Source: Paraburkholderia bannensis
Lineage (GTDB): Bacteria > Pseudomonadota > Gammaproteobacteria > Burkholderiales > Burkholderiaceae
Assembly: GCF_014200455.1 (NCBI RefSeq)
Contig: NZ_JACHBW010000007.1
Location: 62,001-126,000 of the forward strand
Length of the DNA stretch: 64,000 nt
Direction of reading: 5' to 3'
Shown here: in pieces, positions 46,571-54,511 of the stretch
How positions within the stretch are numbered: the first letter of the stretch is position 1
Layout: the number at the start of each line of letters is the position of its first letter
Notes under the pieces: generated by a model
Seen by the model: the letters and a program-made list of their open reading frames with translations, nothing else
The model's database searches: none
Told to the model about the DNA's origin: nothing
Position numbers and translations under genes: made by a program

Positions 46571-47668
46571 TCAGAAGTCGGAATACAGGCGGCCGCGATT
46601 GAAGATGCGGGCCGGGTCGAACGCGGCTTTCAGGCCGCGATGGATCTTCATGAGCGGTGCGGGCAGCGGCGTGAACACGCCCGCGCTGCGGTCGTAGCCG
46701 CGTCCGGTGCGGAAAATGGTGGCGTGGCCGCCGGCCTGCTTGGCGGTGATGCGTACGGTTTGGGCGTCGGTTTCGGTGATCCACCAGCGCTGCGCGCCGC
46801 CCCATTCCATCAACTGCGCGCCGGGCAGTTGCAAGGGCTCGGCGATCGAAGGCAGTGCGAGGCGCCAGAGCGCGGCGTCGGGCGCGATCGCGGCGAAGAA
46901 CGGGTCGCTCTGTTCGCGCAGACCGGCCCAGAAACGCTCGGCTTCCACGGCATCGACGACTTCGCCGCCCAGCGACGTGCGCGCGGCTTTCACCCCCGCT
47001 TCCGCACCGGCCAGGCGCACCGCCAGCGTGCCGTTGCGCCAGGCGCTGCCGGTGATCGGCAACGGGCGGCCGCCCCATTCGTTGAGCTTGCGTACGGCGT
47101 CGGTGCCGTTCATGTCGAAGCGCAGCGTGGCTTCGGCCTGCGGCACCGGCAGCACCTTCACGGACAGTTCCAGAATCAGGCCAAGCGTGCCAAGCGAACC
47201 CGCCAGCAGGCGGGAAACATCGTAGCCCGCTACGTTCTTCACGACCTGACCGCCGAAGTGCAGCACCGCGCCGTGGCCGTTCATGATGACCGCGCCCAGC
47301 ACGAAATCGCGAGCAGCGCCCGCGCTCGCGCGGCGCGGCCCGGCGAGCCCCGCCGCGATGCAGCCGCCGAAGGTCGCTTGCGGGCCGAAGTGGGGCGGCT
47401 CGAACGGCAGCATCTGGCCGTGGGTGGCGAGCGCATGTTCGATTTCGAGCAGCGGCGTGCCGGCGCGCGCCGTGATGACCAGCTCGGCAGGGTCGTAAGC
47501 GATGATGCCCCGATGCGCGCGGGTATCCAGCACTTCGCCTTCGAGCGCCTGGCCGTACCAGTCCTTGGTGCCGCCGCCGCGGATGCGCAGCGGCTTGCCG
47601 TCGGCGCTTGCAGCGCGGACACGCTCGGACCAGACCGCGACGATGTCGTCCTCTTGCATGCTTCCCAT
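46571..47668 (-). CDS. glcE: Glycolate oxidase FAD-binding subunit GlcE
   Basis: 365 residues with a PCMH-type FAD-binding N-terminal domain (PLRIRGGGTKDWYG; FGGCIAAGLAGPRRASAG; GQVVKNVAGYDVSRLLAGSLG-type segment) and a short C-terminal part lacking the GlcD catalytic domain. Start at 47668; a second Met three codons later is also possible. Located between glcD and glcF. Confidence 0.93.
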   Translation of the reverse strand: MGSMQEDDIVAVWSERVRAASADGKPLRIRGGGTKDWYGQALEGEVLDTRAHRGIIAYDPAELVITARAGTPLLEIEHALATHGQMLPFEPPHFGPQATFGGCIAAGLAGPRRASAGAARDFVLGAVIMNGHGAVLHFGGQVVKNVAGYDVSRLLAGSLGTLGLILELSVKVLPVPQAEATLRFDMNGTDAVRKLNEWGGRPLPITGSAWRNGTLAVRLAGAEAGVKAARTSLGGEVVDAVEAERFWAGLREQSDPFFAAIAPDAALWRLALPSIAEPLQLPGAQLMEWGGAQRWWITETDAQTVRITAKQAGGHATIFRTGRGYDRSAGVFTPLPAPLMKIHRGLKAAFDPARIFNRGRLYSDF

Positions 47669-47787
47669 GGCGCGATTCTTGGGCCGGTTGTCGTTGTGGT
47701 TCGTTCGATTGTACTGACGCGCCCGGTGCTGACAACCCGGGGCAGGCCCGCATGGCGGCGCGCGCCGCAAGCGGGCGGGCAGGCCAA

Positions 47788-49329
47788 TCAGAAGCGCGGA
47801 ATATCGGGATGCGGCAGCAGATTGCCGCGCACATGCATGCGGCCGTATTCGGCGCAGCGCGCCTTGGTGGGAATGCCTTTGTCGGGATTGAGCAGCCGCG
47901 CCGGATCGAATGCGTGCTTCACGGCGTGGAACGCGTCGCGCTCCTCGGGCGAGAACTGCACGCACATCGAATTGATCTTTTCGATGCCCACGCCGTGTTC
48001 GCCCGTCACTGTGCCGCCCAGCTCGACGCAGGTTTCGAGGATATCCGAGCCAAACGCCTCGGCGCGATGCCATTCGTCCTGATCGTTGCCGTTGAACAGA
48101 ATCAGCGGATGCATATTGCCGTCGCCCGCATGGAACACGTTAATGCAGCGCAGCTTGTACTGCAGCTCCATCTCGTGGATGCGCGCGAGCAGCGGGCCGA
48201 TCGCGCGGCGCGGCACCGTGCCGTCCATGCAGTAATAGTCGGGCGAAATGCGGCCCGCCGCCGGAAACGCATTCTTGCGCCCGGACCAGAAGCGCAGGCG
48301 TTCTTCCTCGGTGCGCGAGATCTGGATGCGCGTGGCGCCATGCTCGCGCAGCACCGCGGTCGTGCGCGCGATTTCGTCGGCGACTTCCTCGGGCGTGCCG
48401 TCGGCTTCGCACAGCAGAATGGCCGCGGCGTCGAGGTCGTAGCCCGCCTTGACGAACTCCTCGACCGCTTGCGTCGCCGGCTTGTCCATCATTTCGAGGC
48501 CGGCCGGAATGATGCCCGAGGCGATGATGCCCGCCACCGCGTCGCCGCCTTTCACGACATCGTCGAAGCTCGCCATGATGACCTGCGCGGTTTGCGGGCG
48601 CGGGATCAGTTTGACGGTGACTTCGGTGACGATGGCGAACATGCCCTCGCTGCCGATCATCACGGCGAGCAGATCGAGCCCCGGCGCATCGGGCGCGAGC
48701 GAGCCGAATTCGACGATCTCGCCGTCCATCGTCACCGCGCGCACGCGCAGCACGTTATGCACGGTGAGGCCGTATTTGAGGCAATGCACGCCGCCCGAAT
48801 TCTCGGAGACATTGCCGCCGATCGTGCAGGCGATCTGCGAGGACGGATCGGGCGCGTAGTAGAGCCCGTAGGGCGCCGCGGCTTCGGAAACCGCGAGGTT
48901 GCGCACGCCGGGCTGCACGGTGGCCGTACGCGCGTAGGGATCGACTTCGAGAATGCGCCGAAAGCGCGCGAGCGACAGCACGATGCCGTGGCGGATCGGC
49001 ATCGCGCCGCCCGACAGGCCGGTGCCCGCGCCGCGCGGCACCACGGGCACGTCCAGACGCCGGCAGATCTGCACGATGCGCTGCACCTGCGATTCGGTTT
49101 CCGGCAGCGCAACCGCAAGCGGCAGGCGGCGATAGGCGGCGAGGCCGTCGCACTCATAGGCCACGGTGTCTTCCTCGCGATGGAGCAGGCAATGCGCGGG
49201 CAGCACGGCCATGAGCGCCTGCACGACTTCGCGCTGACGCTGCGCGAGCGCTTCGGGCGTGAGTTCCGGGGTGTCGCCTTGCGTGAGCGCTGTGCTGGCG
49301 TCGGGCAGATTCGCGTCCGGTGCGTTCAT
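47788..49329 (-). CDS. glcD: Glycolate oxidase subunit GlcD, FAD-linked
   Basis: 513 residues. FAD PCMH domain (VVPRGAGTGLSGGAMPIRHG; IGGNVSENSGGVHCLKYGL) followed by the FAD-linked oxidase C-terminal domain (CINVFHAGDGNMHPLILF; GGTVTGEHGVGIEKI). Oxidises glycolate to glyoxylate with GlcE and GlcF. First of the three glc genes, 57 bp after the upstream D-lactate dehydrogenase-like gene, so all four may be co-transcribed. Confidence 0.94.
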   Translation of the reverse strand: MNAPDANLPDASTALTQGDTPELTPEALAQRQREVVQALMAVLPAHCLLHREEDTVAYECDGLAAYRRLPLAVALPETESQVQRIVQICRRLDVPVVPRGAGTGLSGGAMPIRHGIVLSLARFRRILEVDPYARTATVQPGVRNLAVSEAAAPYGLYYAPDPSSQIACTIGGNVSENSGGVHCLKYGLTVHNVLRVRAVTMDGEIVEFGSLAPDAPGLDLLAVMIGSEGMFAIVTEVTVKLIPRPQTAQVIMASFDDVVKGGDAVAGIIASGIIPAGLEMMDKPATQAVEEFVKAGYDLDAAAILLCEADGTPEEVADEIARTTAVLREHGATRIQISRTEEERLRFWSGRKNAFPAAGRISPDYYCMDGTVPRRAIGPLLARIHEMELQYKLRCINVFHAGDGNMHPLILFNGNDQDEWHRAEAFGSDILETCVELGGTVTGEHGVGIEKINSMCVQFSPEERDAFHAVKHAFDPARLLNPDKGIPTKARCAEYGRMHVRGNLLPHPDIPRF

Positions 49330-49352
49330 GTCGTCTCCTCGTGGGATAGTCC

Positions 49353-49382
49353 CGGCCCAGATGGTCGCGGCCTGGATGGTCC
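49353..49382. repeat. 15-bp tandem repeat in the dld-glcD spacer
   Basis: CGGCCCAGATGGTCG and CGGCCTGGATGGTCC, matching at 12 of 15 positions, in the 57-bp spacer before glcD. Confidence 0.6.
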
Positions 49383-49386
49383 TGCC

Positions 49387-50811
49387 TCAGGCGGCCCAGC
49401 TGAAAATCTTGCCCGGATTCATGAGGTTGTGCGGATCGAGCGCGTGCTTGATGGCGCGCATGGTGTCGACGGTGTGGGAACCGTGTTCCTCGATGAGAAA
49501 GCCCATCTTGTGCAGGCCCACGCCGTGCTCGCCCGTGCAGGTGCCGTCCATGCGGATCGCACGCTGCACGATGCGGTGATTGAGGCGCTCGGCTTCGTCG
49601 ATTTCCTCGGGCTTGTCCGGATCGATCAGGATCGCTACGTGGAAGTTGCCGTCACCCACGTGGCCGACGATCGGGCAGGGCAACGGCGAGGCTTTCAGGT
49701 CGGCCTCGGTTTCCACCACGCATTCGGCCAGACGCGAGATCGGCACGCAGACGTCGGTGGTTACCGCGCGGCAGCCGGGCTTGAGTTGCAGCATCGCGAA
49801 GTAAGCGCTGTGGCGCGCGTTCCACAGGCGGCTGCGATCTTCGGGGCGCGTGGCCCATTCGAAGCCTTCGCCGCCGTTTTGCGCGGCGATGTCCTGCACC
49901 AGCTGCGCCTGTTCGGCCACGCCTGCTTCGGTGCCGTGGAATTCGAAGAACAGTGTGTGCTTTTCGCGCAGCGTGAGGTTCGAATGCTTGTTGATCGCGC
50001 GTACCGCGAGCGCATCGATGAACTCCACGCGCGCAATCGGCACGCCGATCTGGATGGTTTCGATCACGCTGCGCACGGCTTCGGCCATGGAGGGAAACGC
50101 GCAGATCGCCGCCGACACCGCTTCCGGCTGTGGATAAAGCTTCACCGTGATTTCGGTGATGACCCCAAGCGTGCCTTCGGAACCTACGAACAGCCGTGTG
50201 AGGTCGTAGCCCGCCGAGGATTTGCGCGCGCGCGTGCCGGTCTTGATGAGGCGCCCATCGGCGAGTACGGCGCTCAGGCCCAGCACGTTCTCGCGCATCG
50301 TGCCGTAGCGCACGGCGTTGGTGCCCGAGGCGCGCGTCGCCGACATGCCGCCGATGCTCGCATCCGCGCCCGGATCGATCGGGAAGAACAGGCCGGTGTC
50401 GCGCAGCGCTTCATTGAGCTGCTTGCGCGAGATGCCGGGTTCGACGGTCACGGTCAGGTCTTCGGCGTTGATCGACAGGACGCGGTTCATCTGCGAGAGG
50501 TCGATCGACACGCCGCCTTGCACCGCGAGCAGATGGCCTTCGAGCGAGGAGCCATTGCCGTAGGGAATGATCGGCACGCCATGCTGCGCGCACAATTTGA
50601 CGATGGTCTGGACTTCTGCGGTGTTCTGCGCGTAGACGACGGCGTCGGGCAACTGCGGGTCGAAGCGGGATTCGTCGCGGCCATGATGGGCGCGCACGGC
50701 CTCGGACGTGGAAACGCGCTCGCCAAAGGCGTGGCGCAGGCTGTCGAGGAGATCGGCGGGGAACGGGCGACGTGCGGTTTCGGCGATCGCCGGCGGCGCG
50801 GGATGATTCAC
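49387..50811 (-). CDS. D-lactate dehydrogenase (cytochrome)-type FAD-linked oxidase
   Basis: 474 residues. PCMH FAD domain with PIIPYGNGSSLEGHLLAVQGG and the diagnostic DPGADASIGGMSATRASGTNA segment of the LDHD/Dld1 group, then the FAD-oxidase C-terminal domain (VGHVGDGNFHVAILID; GTCTGEHGVGLHKMGFL). Most likely oxidises D-lactate or another D-2-hydroxyacid. The start is GTG at 50811 with AGGAG 8 nt upstream; no ATG fits. Neighbouring glcDEF suggests shared 2-hydroxyacid metabolism. Confidence 0.88.
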   Translation of the reverse strand: MNHPAPPAIAETARRPFPADLLDSLRHAFGERVSTSEAVRAHHGRDESRFDPQLPDAVVYAQNTAEVQTIVKLCAQHGVPIIPYGNGSSLEGHLLAVQGGVSIDLSQMNRVLSINAEDLTVTVEPGISRKQLNEALRDTGLFFPIDPGADASIGGMSATRASGTNAVRYGTMRENVLGLSAVLADGRLIKTGTRARKSSAGYDLTRLFVGSEGTLGVITEITVKLYPQPEAVSAAICAFPSMAEAVRSVIETIQIGVPIARVEFIDALAVRAINKHSNLTLREKHTLFFEFHGTEAGVAEQAQLVQDIAAQNGGEGFEWATRPEDRSRLWNARHSAYFAMLQLKPGCRAVTTDVCVPISRLAECVVETEADLKASPLPCPIVGHVGDGNFHVAILIDPDKPEEIDEAERLNHRIVQRAIRMDGTCTGEHGVGLHKMGFLIEEHGSHTVDTMRAIKHALDPHNLMNPGKIFSWAA

Positions 50812-50996
50812 GCGGGAGTCTCCTGGTTGGACATGATCGTTATACGCACTGCTTTTCACGACCGATTCTACGCTCAACCGTCCGGGCGAAAAGGCGGGCC
50901 AGCCCCAGTGGACTTTGCTGCGCTGCACGATCCACGTTGCACGCGCACAGGCGACAATCGGGTTTTCATGCACGCTTACGTTTCAGGAGACACACC

Positions 50997-51596
50997 ATGG
51001 GCAATCGCCTGAGCAAGATCGCCACGCGCACCGGCGACGACGGCACCACCGGCCTCGGCGACGGCAGCCGCGTGCGCAAGGACGATGCACGCATCGCCGC
51101 GATGGGCGACGTCGACGAACTCAACTCGAACATCGGCGTGTTGCTTTGCGAGACGCTGCCCGACGACGTGCGCGCCGCGCTCGTCGCGATTCAGCACGAT
51201 CTGTTCGATCTGGGCGGCGAGCTGTGCATGCCCGGCCACACCGTCGTCACGGATGCGCACCTCGCCCGGCTCGACGGCTGGCTTGCCGATTACAACGCCA
51301 CGCTGCCGCCGCTCAAGGAGTTCATCCTGCCCGCCGGTTCGCGCGCGGCGTCGCTCGCGCATGTTTGCCGCACGGTCTGTCGGCGCGCGGAGCGGGCGAT
51401 CGTCGCGCTGGGTGCGATACAAGACGACAGCGAAGACGGCGGCGAGGACCACAGCGCGCCGCTTGCACCGACGCCGCGCCGCTACGTGAACCGGCTGTCC
51501 GACCTGCTGTTCGTGCTCGCGCGCGTGCTCAATCGCGCGGCGGGCGGAAACGATGTGCTCTGGCGTCACGATCGCGGTCAGTTCGGCGGCAAATAA
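50997..51596 (+). CDS. Cob(I)yrinic acid a,c-diamide adenosyltransferase, PduO type
   Basis: 199 residues; makes adenosylcobalamin from cob(I)alamin and ATP. The N-terminal ATP-binding loop reads KIATRTGDDGTTGLGDG, and the helical-bundle active-site residues appear in RAERAIVAL and YVNRLSDLLFVLARVLN. An acidic insert of about 15 residues (DDSEDGGEDH) precedes the last helix. CAGGAGA ribosome site. Divergent from the D-lactate dehydrogenase gene. Confidence 0.93.
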   Translation: MGNRLSKIATRTGDDGTTGLGDGSRVRKDDARIAAMGDVDELNSNIGVLLCETLPDDVRAALVAIQHDLFDLGGELCMPGHTVVTDAHLARLDGWLADYNATLPPLKEFILPAGSRAASLAHVCRTVCRRAERAIVALGAIQDDSEDGGEDHSAPLAPTPRRYVNRLSDLLFVLARVLNRAAGGNDVLWRHDRGQFGGK

Positions 51597-51672
51597 TAGG
51601 GCGGGAGACAGGGCAAAATCAGCGCCCGGGCCACAATGCCGGGGTGCGACAAAATGCCTGCAGAACGCCCAG

Positions 51673-51705
51673 CGTTAAAGATGTATTGTTTGTACATCTT
51701 TAACG
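51673..51705 (+). promoter_or_regulatory. Perfect 13-bp inverted repeat before hmp (NsrR-like operator)
   Basis: CGTTAAAGATGTA (51673-51685), 7 nt, TACATCTTTAACG (51693-51705), 13 bp before the hmp start codon. The core GATGTATT...TACATC resembles the NsrR box that controls hmp in many proteobacteria. Nitric-oxide control is inferred; no nsrR gene is in the window. Confidence 0.7.
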
Positions 51706-51718
51706 AGGAGAAGCCGCA

Positions 51719-52924
51719 ATGACCGCGCTCACCGCCGACCAGATCGCCCGCGTCAAGGCCACCGCGCCTGTGTTTGCCGAGTATGGCCCGACCATCACGA
51801 AGCATTTTTATCAGCGCATGTTCAACGCGCATCCGGAGCTGAAGAACCTCTTCAACCAGACGCACCAGCAAAGCGGCAGCCAGCCCGAAACGCTGGCGCG
51901 CGCGGTCTACGCCTACGCGGCGAACATCGACAATCTGGGCGCGCTGGGCGGTGCGGTCACGCATATCGCGCACAAGCACGCGAGCCTGAACATCCGTCCG
52001 GAACACTATCCGATCGTCGGGCGTCATTTGCTGGGGGCGGTGGTGGATGTGCTGGGCGACGCCGTCGATCAGCCGACGCTCGACGCCTGGGCGGTGGCTT
52101 ACGAGCAGCTCGCGCAGATCATGATCGGCGTGGAGTCGAAGCTGTATGAGGCCGCGCCTTGGAGCGGTTTCCGTCCGTTCAAGGTGGTGCGCAAGCAGGT
52201 GGAAAGCGACGAGATCACCTCGTTCTATCTCGCCCCCGCCGATGGCGCGCCCGCTGGCGGTTTCGAACCGGGCCAGTACGTGAGCGTGACGCGTTTCGTG
52301 GATAAGCTCGGCGTCGATCAGCCGCGTCAGTACAGCCTGTCCGACGCGCCTCATGGCCGCTGGCTGCGCATCTCGGTGAAGCGCGAAGCCGGTTCGGCCG
52401 ATGTGCAGCCGGGCCACGTCTCGAATCTGATGCACGACGGCGTCGAGCAGGGCGCGATCGTCCACGTCAGCGCGCCGATGGGCGAATTCACGCTCGATCG
52501 CAGCAAGAACACGCCGGTCGTGCTGATCAGCGGTGGTGTCGGCATCACGCCGATGGCGTCGATGCTCGCCACGCTGCTGGCTGGGCGCAGCGAGCGCCAG
52601 ATCACCTTCGCGCACGCCTGCCGCAATGGCCGCGTGCATGCGTTTGGCGAGTGGCTGCGCCGTAGCGCCGCCGAGCATCCGAACCTCAGGCGCGCGGTGT
52701 TCTACGAGTCCGTGAGCGCGGACGACCAGCCGGGCCAGGATTACGACTTCGAAGGCCGCATGGACCTCGCGCGCATCGAAGCCGATGTGATGCTGCCGGA
52801 TGCCGATTACTACATCTGCGGCCCGGTTGCCTTTATGCGCGCGCAGCGCGAGGCGCTGGCCGCGCGTGGTGTCGACGCGTCGCGCATCCACACGGAGATC
52901 TTCGGTTCGGGCACGCTCGATTGA
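51719..52924 (+). CDS. hmp: Flavohaemoglobin / nitric oxide dioxygenase Hmp
   Basis: 401 residues in the classic three-domain order: globin (1-140) with proximal His H87 and B10 Tyr Y31, FAD-binding barrel (about 150-260, RQYSLSDAPHG), NAD-binding domain (about 265-401, LISGGVGITPMASML; YYICGPVAFMRAQ). Converts NO plus O2 to nitrate using NADPH. A GAGGAG ribosome site lies 7 nt upstream, immediately after the inverted repeat. Confidence 0.97.
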   Translation: MTALTADQIARVKATAPVFAEYGPTITKHFYQRMFNAHPELKNLFNQTHQQSGSQPETLARAVYAYAANIDNLGALGGAVTHIAHKHASLNIRPEHYPIVGRHLLGAVVDVLGDAVDQPTLDAWAVAYEQLAQIMIGVESKLYEAAPWSGFRPFKVVRKQVESDEITSFYLAPADGAPAGGFEPGQYVSVTRFVDKLGVDQPRQYSLSDAPHGRWLRISVKREAGSADVQPGHVSNLMHDGVEQGAIVHVSAPMGEFTLDRSKNTPVVLISGGVGITPMASMLATLLAGRSERQITFAHACRNGRVHAFGEWLRRSAAEHPNLRRAVFYESVSADDQPGQDYDFEGRMDLARIEADVMLPDADYYICGPVAFMRAQREALAARGVDASRIHTEIFGSGTLD

Positions 52925-52940
52925 GCGCGCCGTAAAAAGC

Positions 52941-52979
52941 AGAAAGCCCGGTCAGCTTGACTGCCGACCGGGCTTTTCT
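52941..52979. terminator. Bidirectional terminator between hmp and aroG
   Basis: AGAAAGCCCGGTC, 12-nt loop, GACCGGGCTTTTCT; it lies 17 nt after hmp and 15 nt after the aroG stop on the other strand. Confidence 0.85.
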
Positions 52980-52993
52980 ATTGCGCCGAGCGC

Positions 52994-54067
52994 TTAATTG
53001 CCGCTGCCGCGCGCAATCCGGCGCTGCTTGACCGCTTCGGCGAGCCCTTCGAGCACGCCAATGCTCTCGTCCCAGCCGATGCAGGCATCGGTGATGCTCT
53101 GGCCGTAGGTCAGCTCGCAGCCCTCCTTCAGATCCTGGCGGCCCGCCACAAGGTGCGATTCCACCATCACGCCGACGATGCGCTCGTCGCCGCCCGCGAT
53201 CTGGCGGCCGATGTCGGCGCAGACCGGGATCTGGTTTTCGTGCTTCTTCGAGCTGTTCGCATGGCTCGCGTCGATCATCAGACGCGCGGCCAGACCCGCC
53301 TTGCCGATGTCGTTGCAGGCCGCGTTGACGCTTTCGGCGTCATAGTTCGGCGTCTTGCCGCCGCGCAGGATCACATGGCAGTCCTCATTGCCCGCCGTCG
53401 AGACGATGGCCGAGTGGCCGCCCTTCGTCACCGACAGGAAATGGTGCGGCTGCGACGCGGCCTTGATGGCATCGACGGCGATCTTCACGTTGCCGTCCGT
53501 GCCGTTCTTGAAACCGACCGGGCAAGACAGGCCCGAAGCCAGCTCGCGGTGCACCTGCGATTCGGTCGTGCGCGCGCCAATCGCGCCCCACGAGATCAGA
53601 TCGGCGATGTACTGCGGGCTGATCATGTCGAGGTACTCGGTGCCCGCCGGCAGGCCGAGTTCGTTGATCGACACCAGCAGCTCGCGCGCGGTGCGCAGAC
53701 CGTCGTTGATCTTGAAGCTGTTGTCCATGAACGGGTCGTTGATGAGACCCTTCCAGCCCACCGTCGTGCGCGGCTTTTCGAAGTACACGCGCATGACGAT
53801 TTCCAGCTCGTTCTTGAAGCGATCGCGCTGCGGCACCAGCTTTTTCGCGTAGTCGATCGCAGCCTTGGTGTCGTGAATCGAGCAGGGGCCGATCACCACG
53901 ACCAGACGGTCATCCATGCCGTGCAGGATGCGGTGCAGCGCGCGGCGAGATTCGAAGATCAGCGTGGAAGCGGCTTCGGAGCACGGGAATTCGCGGATCA
54001 GGTGAGCGGGCGGCGTGAGTTCTTTCAGCTCGCGAATGCGGACATCGTCGGTGTTGTGCGGGGGCAT
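52994..54067 (-). CDS. aroG: 3-deoxy-7-phosphoheptulonate (DAHP) synthase, class I
   Basis: 357 residues; joins phosphoenolpyruvate and erythrose-4-phosphate in the first step of the shikimate pathway. Class I AroFGH features: IGPCSIHD, MRVYFEKPRTTVGWKGLINDP, WGAIGARTTESQVHRELASG, SVTKGGHSAIVST and the metal-ligand regions LMIDASHANSSKKH. It is full length with an N-terminal regulatory arm like the feedback-inhibited E. coli enzymes; which amino acid inhibits it is not clear from sequence. AGGAG ribosome site. An aromatic-codon attenuator precedes it. Confidence 0.96.
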   Translation of the reverse strand: MPPHNTDDVRIRELKELTPPAHLIREFPCSEAASTLIFESRRALHRILHGMDDRLVVVIGPCSIHDTKAAIDYAKKLVPQRDRFKNELEIVMRVYFEKPRTTVGWKGLINDPFMDNSFKINDGLRTARELLVSINELGLPAGTEYLDMISPQYIADLISWGAIGARTTESQVHRELASGLSCPVGFKNGTDGNVKIAVDAIKAASQPHHFLSVTKGGHSAIVSTAGNEDCHVILRGGKTPNYDAESVNAACNDIGKAGLAARLMIDASHANSSKKHENQIPVCADIGRQIAGGDERIVGVMVESHLVAGRQDLKEGCELTYGQSITDACIGWDESIGVLEGLAEAVKQRRIARGSGN

Positions 54068-54172
54068 GTTGTTTTCTCCTGATCCTGTGTAGCGTGCTTC
54101 GCGTCGCGAAACGGCATCAATCTGCTAGATGAAAGTGCGGCTCTGTCTGGGGTAATGACGAAACGTCGGACG

Positions 54173-54203
54173 AAAAAAAACCGCCAGGCTTTGCTGGCGG
54201 TTT
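54173..54203 (-). terminator. Attenuator terminator of aroG
   Basis: AAACCGCCAG, 6-nt loop, CTGGCGGTTT followed by a run of eight T on the minus strand. It lies 30 nt beyond the leader peptide stop codon and 105 nt before aroG. The 5' arm can instead pair with a segment inside the leader peptide gene. Confidence 0.9.
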
Positions 54204-54254
54204 CTCGTTTGTTCGGGGTCCTGCGCGTACTATCAACCCTCTCGATCCGCCAGC
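54194..54254 (-). promoter_or_regulatory. Antiterminator pairing in the aroG leader
   Basis: On the minus strand GCTGGCGG (54247-54254) in the leader gene can pair with CCGCCAGC (54193-54200), the 5' arm of the terminator: 8 bp, mutually exclusive with the terminator. A ribosome at the leader stop would cover the first segment; one stalled at the aromatic codons would leave it free. Confidence 0.75.
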
Positions 54255-54301
54255 GGTCTGAGATACCAAAAGAAGTAAAAGTAAAACTTCGTGGCGAACA
54301 T
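54233..54301 (-). CDS. Aromatic leader peptide of aroG (attenuator)
   Basis: 22-codon open frame MFATKFYFYFFWYLRPLADR plus EG and a TGA stop. Codons 6 to 13 are Phe, Tyr, Phe, Tyr, Phe, Phe, Trp, Tyr: eight aromatic residues in a row. The codons for Pro-Leu-Ala-Asp (CCGCTGGCGGAT) carry CTGGCGG, identical to the 3' arm of the downstream terminator and able to pair with its 5' arm. No strong ribosome site is visible, which is the one weak point; no upstream in-frame start exists before a stop codon. Confidence 0.8.
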   Translation of the reverse strand: MFATKFYFYFFWYLRPLADREG

Positions 54302-54339
54302 GGCGAAATCGGTTCGTTGCGTCGAAAAGGGTGATTGCC

Positions 54340-54369
54340 TTTATAACCCGGCCTTCTTCAGGCTGGCAA
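54340..54369 (-). promoter_or_regulatory. Promoter of the aroG leader transcript
   Basis: TTGCCA (54364-54369) and TATAAA (54340-54345) on the minus strand, 18 nt apart, each one mismatch from the sigma70 consensus. The expected start site near 54332 leaves about 30 nt before the leader peptide ATG. Confidence 0.75.
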
Positions 54370-54429
54370 GCGGGTCGCGGCAAAAAAGCGGGAAATTCGC
54401 GGAAAATCGCTATTCAATGCAGGAATCCC

Positions 54430-54462
54430 GCATGTCGATGCGGATTTTCCGCATCGACATGC
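54430..54462. repeat. Perfect 33-bp palindrome between tldD and the aroG promoter
   Basis: GCATGTCGATGCGGA, TTT, TCCGCATCGACATGC: 15-bp perfect arms. It lies 50 bp after the tldD stop codon on the minus strand and 61 bp before the aroG -35 box. No T run follows it. Confidence 0.8.
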
Positions 54463-54511
54463 ATGAACCTTGCACATGGGCCTTGCCATGAAGGCGCGCG
54501 ATCCGGCCCGA

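Larger units (their letters stand above)
54068..54511. other. 444-bp regulatory spacer between tldD and aroG
   Basis: Holds, in minus-strand order from tldD: the 33-bp palindrome, the promoter, the leader peptide, the attenuator terminator and a 105-nt untranslated segment ending in the aroG ribosome site. Confidence 0.85.

Noticed and set aside
47608..51012. A 1134-codon plus-strand open frame opposite glcE, glcD and the D-lactate dehydrogenase gene
   Set aside because: Antisense shadow of three well-supported genes; Arg/Ala/His-rich, no domain.
51597..51718. Sigma54 promoter plus NorR site before hmp
   Set aside because: No GG-N10-GC element with correct spacing and the repeat lacks the NorR GT-N7-AC form; an NsrR-like site fits better.
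54117..54383. An 88-codon minus-strand frame across the aroG leader, with a run of Leu codons
   Set aside because: Shifted frame of the aromatic leader peptide; it crosses the terminator and has no ribosome site. The Leu run is the Phe/Tyr codon run read out of frame.
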